Assembly (NCBI RefSeq): GCF_004136315.1
Contig: NZ_CP029562.1
Location: 3,043,501 to 3,107,500 of the forward strand
DNA from: Mesorhizobium sp. Pch-S
GTDB taxonomy: Bacteria > Pseudomonadota > Alphaproteobacteria > Rhizobiales > Rhizobiaceae
Length of the DNA stretch: 64,000 nucleotides
Reading direction: 5' to 3'
A model generated the notes under the pieces. The model was not told the DNA's origin. It made no database searches and worked only from the letters and a program-made list of their open reading frames with translations. Position numbers and translations under genes: made by a program. Positions 57,765 to 64,000 of the stretch are shown piece after piece. The stretch's first letter is position 1. The number at the start of each line of letters is the position of its first letter.

Positions 57765-57956
57765 TCAGCGGCGAAACAGCGCCTCGGCGGCCGACTTCGT
57801 TGCGCCCTTCTGCTGGAGTTCGGCCTCCAGCCGCGTGATCTCGGCACGCAAGAGGTCAATCCGCTCGGTCAGTTCGCCGACGGAAAGCAGGGCCAGATCC
57901 TGCCCGACCTCATGTTTGGGGGCCTTCTTTACGGGCTCATCTTCGAAGATCGCCAT
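57765..57956 (-). CDS. Small DUF1192 protein
   Basis: 63 residues from ATG 57956 (MAIFEDEPVKKAPKHEVGQD). The DUF1192 core is LALLSVGELTERIDLLRAEI followed by the coiled-coil TRLEAELQQKGATK. Function unknown; the family is confined to alphaproteobacteria. It is divergent from the quinone oxidoreductase gene. Confidence 0.85.
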   Translation of the reverse strand: MAIFEDEPVKKAPKHEVGQDLALLSVGELTERIDLLRAEITRLEAELQQKGATKSAAEALFRR

Positions 57957-58077
57957 CGTCGCTCCTTCGCTTTTTTGCGGTTTGCCTGATCCGCCTATCC
58001 GCATACATAGGAAAAGCATACATGGGGCAGGGGGTAAAATCATCCCGCCGCACGAGCGGAGCAGATTGGTAGGGAAC

Positions 58078-59088
58078 ATGGTGAACGGACAGAAAATCCC
58101 GGCAAAGATGACAGCGGTGGCGATATCGACCCCCGGCGGCCCGATGGTGCTCAAGCCGGAGAAGCGCGATGTGCCGACGCCCGAAGCCGGCGAGATCCTG
58201 ATCCGGGTTCACGCTGCCGGCGTGAACCGGCCGGACGTGATGCAGCGCAAGGGCGCTTATCCGCCGCCGCCGGGTGCCTCGGATCTGCCAGGGCTGGAGG
58301 TGGCCGGCGAGGTTGCCGCACTGGGCGAAGGTGCCGCGCGCTGGCGTCTCGGCGATCAGGTCTGCGCGTTGACGCCCGGGGGAGGCTACGCCGAATATGT
58401 CAGGGTGCACGCGTCCAATGCGCTGCCCTTGCCAGCGGGCTTTACCTATACGGAAGCCGCCGCCTTGCCGGAAACCTATTTCACGGTCTGGCACAATGTC
58501 TTCGAACGCGGTGCTCTGAAAGCTGGCGAGACATTGCTCATTCACGGTGGCTCGTCCGGCATCGGCACCACCGCCATCCAGCTCGCCTCCGCGCTGGGCG
58601 CCTATGTGATCGCGACTGCCGGCAGTGCCGACAAGTGCGACGCCTGCCTCAAACTGGGGGCTGATCGTGCGGTGAACTACCGCGAGGAGGACTATGTCAA
58701 GGCGGTCAAGGACGCGACGGGCGGCAAGGGTGCCGACGTCATCCTCGACATGGTCGGTGGCGACTACATCGGGCGCAACTACGACGCCGCGGCCGTCGAA
58801 GGCCGCATCGTGCAGATCGCGACGCAGGCCGGCGCGGTCGCCTCGGCCGACTTTTCCAAGCTGATGGTCAAGCGGCTGGTTCATACCGGCTCGACGCTGA
58901 GGCCACGCACCATCGAATTCAAGGGTGCCGTCGCCGCGGCGCTGGAAACGCAAGTCTGGCCGTTGCTGGCCTCCCGACGTGTGGCGCCGGTGATGGACAT
59001 GATCTTCCCGCTCAAGGAAGCCTGGCGTGCGCATGAGCGCATGGAAGAAGGCGACAACATCGGCAAGATCGTGCTCGACGTCGGATAA
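58078..59088 (+). CDS. NAD(P)H quinone oxidoreductase (QOR/PIG3-like)
   Basis: 336 residues, medium-chain dehydrogenase without zinc-ligand cysteines. The PIG3-like start is TAVAISTPGGPMVLKPEKRD, with VNRPDVMQRKGAYPPPPGAS and the nucleotide motif LLIHGGSSGIGTTAIQLAS. It reduces quinones with NADPH in the cytoplasm. ATG 58078 follows TAGGGAAC. The SufR-like gene converges on its 3' end. Confidence 0.9.
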   Translation: MVNGQKIPAKMTAVAISTPGGPMVLKPEKRDVPTPEAGEILIRVHAAGVNRPDVMQRKGAYPPPPGASDLPGLEVAGEVAALGEGAARWRLGDQVCALTPGGGYAEYVRVHASNALPLPAGFTYTEAAALPETYFTVWHNVFERGALKAGETLLIHGGSSGIGTTAIQLASALGAYVIATAGSADKCDACLKLGADRAVNYREEDYVKAVKDATGGKGADVILDMVGGDYIGRNYDAAAVEGRIVQIATQAGAVASADFSKLMVKRLVHTGSTLRPRTIEFKGAVAAALETQVWPLLASRRVAPVMDMIFPLKEAWRAHERMEEGDNIGKIVLDVG

Positions 59089-59130
59089 CAGCGACAAGGC
59101 CGGTCAGGCCCGGTACGCCGGCCAGAATGC

Positions 59131-59790
59131 CTATGCGGCCCGCGGTACAACCCGGTAAGCACAGCGGCGGGCGCCCGCCAGGATATGGTCCAGTCGCTCG
59201 ACATCGGCATCCGGGCCGATGACCTCCTGGAAGACGGCGAGTTCCGAACGACAGAAATTCTGGCAGGCGATGGCGGCAGCGCAGATCGGGCAATGATTCT
59301 CGATCAGCATGAACGCGCCGTCCTCTTCGCTCCATTCGGCCATGTAGCCTTCACGCGAGCGGATTTCGGCGAGCTTCGACACGCGCTCCTTCAGACTGGC
59401 GATGCCATCCATCTCGCGTCGGTAGCCCGCCAGCGTCTCGCTTTCGCGGGCCTCGATCAGTTTTTCGAGGCCGGCAGGTCCGAACGTGCTTTGTACCGCG
59501 CGCAGCAGTTGCACCGTCAATTCAGCATGTGCATCGGGGAAACGGGCATTGCCGGCCTCGGTCAGCTGCCACAATTGGACTGGCCGGCCGACGCCGCGCG
59601 TTTCAGCGTGTGCTTCGACAAGACCTTCGGCTGCCAGCTTGGCAAGCTGCTGGCGCGCGTTTTCTCCAGTCGTGCCCAGGGCCGCACCGAAATCCGAAGC
59701 CGTCTGCGGCCCCCGTGTCTTCAGCAATGTCAGCAGCCGGTCAGCTGCCGAGCGTGGGGTTCGTGATTTTTCCAAGTCATCGCTTGACAT
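59131..59790 (-). CDS. SufR-like transcriptional regulator with cysteine cluster
   Basis: 219 residues from ATG 59790. The winged helix covers about 18-62 (DFGAALGTTGENARQQLAKL). The C-terminal part has Cys167, Cys170, Cys176 and Cys180 in ENHCPICAAAIACQNFC, plus Cys210. This matches the iron-sulfur-binding tail of SufR-like regulators, which sense Fe-S status or oxidants. No suf genes are nearby; the divergent gene is an MFS exporter, so the target differs from classical SufR. Confidence 0.82.
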   Translation of the reverse strand: MSSDDLEKSRTPRSAADRLLTLLKTRGPQTASDFGAALGTTGENARQQLAKLAAEGLVEAHAETRGVGRPVQLWQLTEAGNARFPDAHAELTVQLLRAVQSTFGPAGLEKLIEARESETLAGYRREMDGIASLKERVSKLAEIRSREGYMAEWSEEDGAFMLIENHCPICAAAIACQNFCRSELAVFQEVIGPDADVERLDHILAGARRCAYRVVPRAA

Positions 59791-59854
59791 ATTCGGGGTG
59801 TGCTCAATATTTACCCAAGTCTTATCTTTGAAAATAGTCAACGATGGCGGCCTG

Positions 59855-59866
59855 CGCAAGCTTGCG
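59855..59866. promoter_or_regulatory. Perfect 12-bp palindrome upstream of MFS gene
   Basis: CGCAAGCTTGCG lies 18 bp before the MFS start and 65 bp before the start of the divergent SufR-like gene. It is the only strong symmetry in the 94-bp shared promoter region and could be the operator. The assignment is inferred from position. Confidence 0.4.
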
Positions 59867-59884
59867 TCGTCCGAGGATCCTCCC

Positions 59885-61339
59885 ATGTCCCAAGAACACG
59901 AAACCGGCTGGGGTGCTTTGCTCTCCGGCTCGAATGCCGTCGCCTCGCTGGCGCTTGCCGGCGGCGTGGCGCTGCACGCCATCAACGTCTATGTCGCCAC
60001 CACCATCCTGCCCTCTGTGGTCAAGGATATCGGCGGTATCGACTATTACGCCTGGAACACGACAATCTTCGTCGCGGCTTCCATCCTGGGCTCCGCCCTT
60101 TCGGCCAAATTGCTCGGCGCGGCGGGACCGCGTGGCGCCTACCTGGTGGCCGCCCTTGTCTTTGCCGCTGGCACGCTATTGTGCGGTTTCGCGCCCTCCA
60201 TGCCGGCGTTGCTCGCCGGCCGCGCGGTGCAAGGGTTCGGTGGCGGATTTCTGTTCGCGCTTTCCTACGCCATGATTCGCATCGTCTTCCCGGAAGGGCT
60301 TTGGCCGCGTGCGATGGGGCTGATATCGGGCATGTGGGGCGTAGCCACCCTGGTCGGTCCGGCGATCGGCGGTGTCTTTGCCGAGTTCGGCGTATGGCGG
60401 GCGGCCTTCTGGTCGCTAGCGCCGATCGCCATCCTGTTTGCCATACTGGCGGTTGTCGTTTTGCCGGCGCAAAGCCCCGACAGGAATGAACGCACGACGG
60501 TGCCGATCCTGCAACTGGCGCTGTTGCTTGGTGCGGTGCTCGCGGTGTCAGCCGGCAGCGTGTCCGCCGATCCCGTCTATAATCTTTACGGGCTAGGCGT
60601 GGCCGTCGTGCTGATCGCGTTGTTGATCACTGTCGAAAGCCGTGCCCGCAACCGCCTGCTTCCGCGTGGTTCGTTCCGGCCTTCGACGGCGCTTGGCGCT
60701 CTTTTCGCCACCATGGCATTGCTTGGCGTCACGGTGACCGGGTCGGAAATCTTCATCCCGCTTTTCCTGCAGGTGCTCTATGAACAGACGCCGCTGATTG
60801 CGGGCTATCTCGCCGCCATCATGTCGGCCGGCTGGACGCTGGGCTCGATCTGGAGCTCGGGCGCCGAGGGCAAGGGCATAGATCGCGCCATCTTCGCTGC
60901 ACCCCTGTTCAGCTTCGTCGGAATGGCGGGACTCGCCGTGCTCTTTCCTCTCGGAGGTGGGCACGACTGGCTGTTGCTGGCACCGATCTGCGTGGCCTTC
61001 GCGGCCATCGGCCTGGGTGTCGGCATTGCCTGGCCGCACATTCTGACACGCATCTTCAAGGCGGCACCCGAGGATGAACAGGACATCACATCGGCCTCCA
61101 TCTCGACCGTCACGCTGTTTGCGACGGCATTCGGAGCGGCGCTCGCCGGCATGGTAGCCAATCTTGGTGGCTTGCTGGACCCCGGTGGACTGGCAGGCAC
61201 GGCCAGCGCATCGCGCTGGCTGTTCGGGCTGTTCGCGCTGGCACCGCTCACCTGCTTCATCACCGTCCGGCAGGTGGCGCGTACGTGTCCTGTGAAAGGC
61301 GACCGCGCTGCAATCGTGGCGGAGCCAGGGGCGGCCTGA
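59885..61339 (+). CDS. MFS drug-efflux-type transporter (DHA2 family)
   Basis: 484 residues with about 14 hydrophobic segments, as expected for DHA2 exporters. AINVYVATTILPSVVKDIGG near the N-terminus and SGMWGVATLVGPAIGGVFAE (motif C, antiporter) support drug:proton antiport. Motif A is weakly kept (KLLGAAGPRGAYL). Substrate unknown. ATG 59885 is chosen because the upstream frame is antisense to the regulator. Likely controlled by the divergent SufR-like protein. Confidence 0.87.
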   Translation: MSQEHETGWGALLSGSNAVASLALAGGVALHAINVYVATTILPSVVKDIGGIDYYAWNTTIFVAASILGSALSAKLLGAAGPRGAYLVAALVFAAGTLLCGFAPSMPALLAGRAVQGFGGGFLFALSYAMIRIVFPEGLWPRAMGLISGMWGVATLVGPAIGGVFAEFGVWRAAFWSLAPIAILFAILAVVVLPAQSPDRNERTTVPILQLALLLGAVLAVSAGSVSADPVYNLYGLGVAVVLIALLITVESRARNRLLPRGSFRPSTALGALFATMALLGVTVTGSEIFIPLFLQVLYEQTPLIAGYLAAIMSAGWTLGSIWSSGAEGKGIDRAIFAAPLFSFVGMAGLAVLFPLGGGHDWLLLAPICVAFAAIGLGVGIAWPHILTRIFKAAPEDEQDITSASISTVTLFATAFGAALAGMVANLGGLLDPGGLAGTASASRWLFGLFALAPLTCFITVRQVARTCPVKGDRAAIVAEPGAA

Positions 61340-61361
61340 GTTGGTCGCGACTGAACTGGTT

Positions 61362-61398
61362 AACGCCCGGGCTGGCAACGGCTCGGGCGTTTTCCTTT
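61362..61398 (+). terminator. Rho-independent terminator after MFS gene
   Basis: Stem AACGCCCG (61362-61369) / CGGGCGTT (61384-61391) with a further GGCT/GGCT-containing loop, followed by TTCCTTTT. It is 23 bp after the MFS stop. Confidence 0.75.
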
Positions 61399-61408
61399 TG
61401 GTAATGTT

Positions 61409-61428
61409 GCAATGCAGCAAAGCATTGC
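61409..61428. promoter_or_regulatory. Palindrome GCAATGC-N6-GCATTGC upstream of DUF1127 gene
   Basis: A perfect 7+7 inverted repeat with spacer AGCAAA, 86 bp before the DUF1127 start, with TTGCA/TGCAA-type half-sites continuing to 61437. Such a site suits a LysR-type activator. In Brucella, the LysR regulator VtlR activates small DUF1127 genes, so a VtlR/LsrB orthologue is a reasonable candidate. Confidence 0.5.
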
Positions 61429-61514
61429 TGCCATGCAAAAGCGTCTGTTCAACAAATGAGCAGGAATGCCTATTTGAGCGTCATACAGATGATTGTGAAA
61501 CTTAGGAGGGACAG

Positions 61515-61655
61515 ATGAACCTGATCCGCAGCTACAAGAATTGGCGCCGTTACACCCAGACCGTTCGCGAATTGAGCCGTCTCAACAACCGTGAACTGGA
61601 CGATCTCGGCATCAGCCGCTCTGACATCGAAAAGGTCGCTCGCGCGGCTATCTAA
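61515..61655 (+). CDS. Small DUF1127 protein (46 aa)
   Basis: 46 residues from ATG 61515 with an excellent AGGAGGG site 4 bp before it. It starts MNLIRSYKNWRRYTQTVREL and continues SRLNNRELDDLGISRSDIEK, the DUF1127 signature of Arg-rich N-terminus and LDDxGISRxDI. Short DUF1127 proteins of alphaproteobacteria have been linked to RNA turnover, phosphate metabolism and fucose uptake control. It stands alone between terminators, a single-gene unit. Confidence 0.92.
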   Translation: MNLIRSYKNWRRYTQTVRELSRLNNRELDDLGISRSDIEKVARAAI

Positions 61656-61701
61656 GCAGAGCCGACGCCTGGCGCGGTTTATCTGCGCCGCCGGTTCCGA
61701 G

Positions 61702-61732
61702 CCCGCTGGACCCCGTCCGGCGGGTTTTGTTT
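61702..61732 (+). terminator. Rho-independent terminator after DUF1127 gene
   Basis: Stem CCCGCTGGAC / GTCCGGCGGG (one T-G wobble) with loop CCC, followed by TTTTGTTTT. It begins 47 bp after the DUF1127 stop. Confidence 0.85.
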
Positions 61733-61762
61733 TGGCACGAGCCTTCCGGCTCCCATTCCAAC

Positions 61763-61800
61763 AAAAATGGCCACGACATCGCTGTCGTGGCCATTTTTTT
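61763..61800. terminator. Strong bidirectional terminator
   Basis: Perfect 16-bp stem AAAAATGGCCACGACA / TGTCGTGGCCATTTTT with loop TCGC and a T-run after it. It is symmetrical and can end the phytase-like gene read from the right as well as read-through from the DUF1127 unit on the left. Confidence 0.9.
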
Positions 61801-61876
61801 GCTCGGGCGGGAGGTCACCCGGGGCAGGGAGGTCAAGGCCGCACTGTTTCGTGGAAACGGCGACTTCTCTATCTCT

Positions 61877-61929
61877 GGTTTGCCGCAATTCCGGACGGCA
61901 AACCGGCAACACTTTCCTGGAACTGCTCA
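61877..61929 (-). repeat. Dispersed family 1 repeat at the phytase-like gene end
   Basis: On the minus strand it reads TGAGCAGTTCCAGGAAAGTG, then GCCGGTTTGCCGTCCGGAATTG. It matches 39657-39719 and 32756-32815. Its first three bases are the TGA stop codon of the phytase-like gene. Confidence 0.8.
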
Positions 61930-64000
61930 GTTCGTCTTGACGCTGTTGCCGAGGTTCAGGAACAGGGTCTCGCCGGAGGAGTCGTCGACGCCGTCATTGT
62001 CGGTGACGACATAGGCGTTGCCCTGCTTGTCGATGGTGAAGCCTTCGACCTTGTCGACGACATAGCCGTTGGTGGCCGATTTCAGATCGGGCAACAGGTC
62101 ACGCACCAGGGTCTTTTCGACCACCGGCAATTCGCCACCGAGTTTCGCCGGCTTGAAGCCGTCGAGCGCCACGCTGTAGATGCGTTTCACCTTGGCTTCC
62201 GAACCGATCAGGTTGTCACGCTCGATGACATAGAGCTTGCCGTCATGGGCGGTGATCTCAGACAGTCCCATCCAGCCCTTTTCGGCCTTCTCCAGCGGAT
62301 AACGCACGGCAGACCATTCCTTGGCCTTCGGCTTGTAGGCGAGCAGCTTCACCTGGCCCTTGGGGTCGTCCTTCCACTCGCGCTGGACGGCAGCGACCAG
62401 GGTGAGGTCGTCGCCCTCGCCAATGGTTGTGATGCCTTCGAGGCCGAAGCGCGTCTCGTTGGGCAACAGTTCCGCCGGGAAGGGGATCTCCTGCTTGATC
62501 TCGCCTTTTTCGTCGACGCGGTAAATGGCGTGCGGCACCAGCTTTTCGCTGTTGCCCTCCGAAGCCAGCCAGAAACCACCCTTGCCGTCTGGCGTGATGC
62601 CTTCGAGATCGAGCTTCTGGGCCGGGTTGCCGTTGCGGGTAACGACGATCTTGCCGGTGATCTTCGCTGGCGTCTGGGTGGCGTCGATCGTGTAGACCGC
62701 CGGCTGGTTGCCGTAAACGGAATCCGAAACCGCATAGAGCTTGCCGGCCGTTTCCGGGTCCGCGGCAAGACCGGACAGTGCGCCCCAGCCGAGCGGCACG
62801 CCCTTGTCGGTCAGACCGGCACTGATCGTCGGATAGGCAGGTTTGCCTTCGGCCCGTTCGAACACCATGACATGCGAGCGGGCGAGGCCGTCTTCGCCGA
62901 GGTCGGTTTCATTGGCTGTCACGAAGAGGTTGCGCGCCGGAATGGCAAGCAGGCCTTCCGGGCCGATGCCGGAAGGCAGGGCCTGCAGGAAATTCGGCTC
63001 GGCGCCGGTGTCCTGATAGACGCCGACGAGAGAGGCGCGCTCGGCGCCGACGAACAGCAGCTTGCTGTCACCATAGGTGCCGACTTCGACGCCTTCCGGC
63101 TCGATGCCCTTCTTGTTGCGATGCTCCGGATAGTGGCCAAGATTGGCGGCCTCATATTCGAAGCTCGTGCCGGATTCGTAGAGCACCTCGCCCTTCTTCG
63201 AGAAGATGGTGAAACCGCGCGAGCCGCCCTTCCAGTCGCCTTCATTGGCAGTGACGAGACGATCATTGTCCAGCCACTTCACCGCATCGGGTTCACGCTT
63301 CTGGTTCTCGACCTTGCCGGTGAAGTTGAAGGCGCCATCCTTCTTGGTGTCGACGTTTTCGAGTGTGACTGCACCCGCCGAGAAATGCGAGACGACTTTG
63401 GCGGTCTTTGCGTCGACGATGACGATGTGGTTGTTTTCCTGCAGTGTCAGCGCGATCTCGCCGGCCTCGTTGAAGGCGACGAATTCCGGCTCGGCGTCTT
63501 CCGGCGCGATTTCGGACAGGCCGGTGACCTCCACGGTCTTGATGCCGGCGCAATCCGGCACGCCGTCGGCAACCGGCACGATCTTGAGGTTGCCCGACGG
63601 CAGCTGCGGCAGCGCGCCTTCGTTGATTTCCTCGTCGCGTTCGTTCTCGATGGCGATCGCCAGGAACTTGCCATCTTTGCTCAGCGCCACGGAATCAGGT
63701 TGGCCGCCGAGGTCGCAGCTCGCCTCGATCTTCTTCGATGCGATGTCGATAACCGTCAGCTTGCCCGATGGCTCAGCCTTGCTTTTGGACGTGTTCACAC
63801 CGGCCAGAACCTTGCCTGCGGCAACCGTGACCGAGGTTGGCTCGCCGTCGACCTTGACGAGGCCGCCGGCCTTTGGCGCCTTGGCATCGGTGATGTCGAT
63901 GAAGCCGACCGCGCCATAGGGGCTGTCCGAGTACACCAGCGTGTTGCCGTCCTGGCTGGCGGAAATGATTTCGGCCGAGGTCTTCGCCTTCTTGTCGGCG
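61927..64000 (-). CDS. Phytase-like esterase family protein, 5' end beyond window
   Basis: At least 691 residues, open to the window edge at 64000, so the start and any signal peptide are not visible. The N-terminal visible half has beta-propeller-like repeats (TVIDIASKKIEASCDLGGQP, HIVIVDAKTAKVVSHFSAGA). The C-terminal part matches the esterase-like activity of phytase family (LDLEGITPDGKGGFWLASEG, FGLEGITTIGEGDDLTLVAA, DKVEGFTIDKQGNAYVVTDN). It is probably secreted and may act on phosphate esters, but no activity can be inferred with confidence. Confidence 0.8.
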   Translation of the reverse strand, partial: ADKKAKTSAEIISASQDGNTLVYSDSPYGAVGFIDITDAKAPKAGGLVKVDGEPTSVTVAAGKVLAGVNTSKSKAEPSGKLTVIDIASKKIEASCDLGGQPDSVALSKDGKFLAIAIENERDEEINEGALPQLPSGNLKIVPVADGVPDCAGIKTVEVTGLSEIAPEDAEPEFVAFNEAGEIALTLQENNHIVIVDAKTAKVVSHFSAGAVTLENVDTKKDGAFNFTGKVENQKREPDAVKWLDNDRLVTANEGDWKGGSRGFTIFSKKGEVLYESGTSFEYEAANLGHYPEHRNKKGIEPEGVEVGTYGDSKLLFVGAERASLVGVYQDTGAEPNFLQALPSGIGPEGLLAIPARNLFVTANETDLGEDGLARSHVMVFERAEGKPAYPTISAGLTDKGVPLGWGALSGLAADPETAGKLYAVSDSVYGNQPAVYTIDATQTPAKITGKIVVTRNGNPAQKLDLEGITPDGKGGFWLASEGNSEKLVPHAIYRVDEKGEIKQEIPFPAELLPNETRFGLEGITTIGEGDDLTLVAAVQREWKDDPKGQVKLLAYKPKAKEWSAVRYPLEKAEKGWMGLSEITAHDGKLYVIERDNLIGSEAKVKRIYSVALDGFKPAKLGGELPVVEKTLVRDLLPDLKSATNGYVVDKVEGFTIDKQGNAYVVTDNDGVDDSSGETLFLNLGNSVKTN

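Overview
The window is a chromosomal stretch of a high-GC alphaproteobacterium of the order Hyphomicrobiales, most likely the Phyllobacteriaceae (Mesorhizobium/Aminobacter-like). The basis is protein similarity from memory (a TIGR02302/DUF4175 envelope protein, ftsEX, DUF218, DUF1036, DUF1192, DUF1244 and DUF1127 genes), the RirA-type iron operators, and dispersed intergenic repeats of a kind I associate with Mesorhizobium. No search was run, so the genus is an inference. Nearly all of the window is ordinary chromosome. I see no prophage, no intact insertion sequence, no CRISPR array, no rRNA and no tRNA.

Layout. 1-10.9 kb: end of a ChaC-like gene, aldo/keto reductase, a single-domain response regulator beside hpt, ftsE-ftsX, a DUF218 protein, a PNPOx-like flavoprotein divergent from a LysR regulator, plsC, and the large TIGR02302 protein. 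11.0-15.8 kb: an iron island with a TonB-dependent siderophore receptor, an RhtX-like importer and a convergent siderophore-interacting reductase; both promoters carry an exact TGA-N9-TCA motif. 15.8-20 kb: threonine dehydratase-like enzyme, ArsR regulator, and an epoxide hydrolase gene flanked by a decayed duplication of the arsR and lysA 3' ends. 18.7-22.4 kb: argH-lptM-lysA operon and divergent tlpA. 22.6-31 kb: ugpBAEC (glycerol-3-phosphate type ABC importer) facing fbpABC (ferric iron importer), whose promoter holds the third TGA-N9-TCA motif. 31.6-36 kb: RND efflux adaptor and pump, the pump frameshifted near its 3' end. 36-43.4 kb: NAD(P)-binding protein/LysR pair, MFS, DUF1244, N-formylglutamate amidohydrolase-like protein, DUF1036-pyk, and a TPR protein. 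43.4-49.1 kb: rpmJ, purEK with a DUF465 gene, a second DUF465 gene, then ispG, a lytic transglycosylase and a methyltransferase. 49.2-57.7 kb: hybrid histidine kinase, polyprenyl synthase, mtgA, rpmF, a GlcG-like protein, an HxlR/hydrolase pair with a perfect palindrome between them, ArsR and MFS. 57.7-64 kb: DUF1192, quinone oxidoreductase, a SufR-like regulator divergent from an MFS exporter, a 46-residue DUF1127 gene, and a phytase-like protein that runs off the window.

The most notable signals are: (i) two families of dispersed repeats lying at gene 3' ends, several overlapping stop codons, one family with two hairpins that keep pairing between copies; (ii) three IRO operators defining an iron regulon; (iii) the recombination scar around the epoxide hydrolase; (iv) the one-base frameshift in the RND pump; (v) palindromic operators next to HxlR, DUF1127 and LysR genes. 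I did not find a clearly new multi-gene system.
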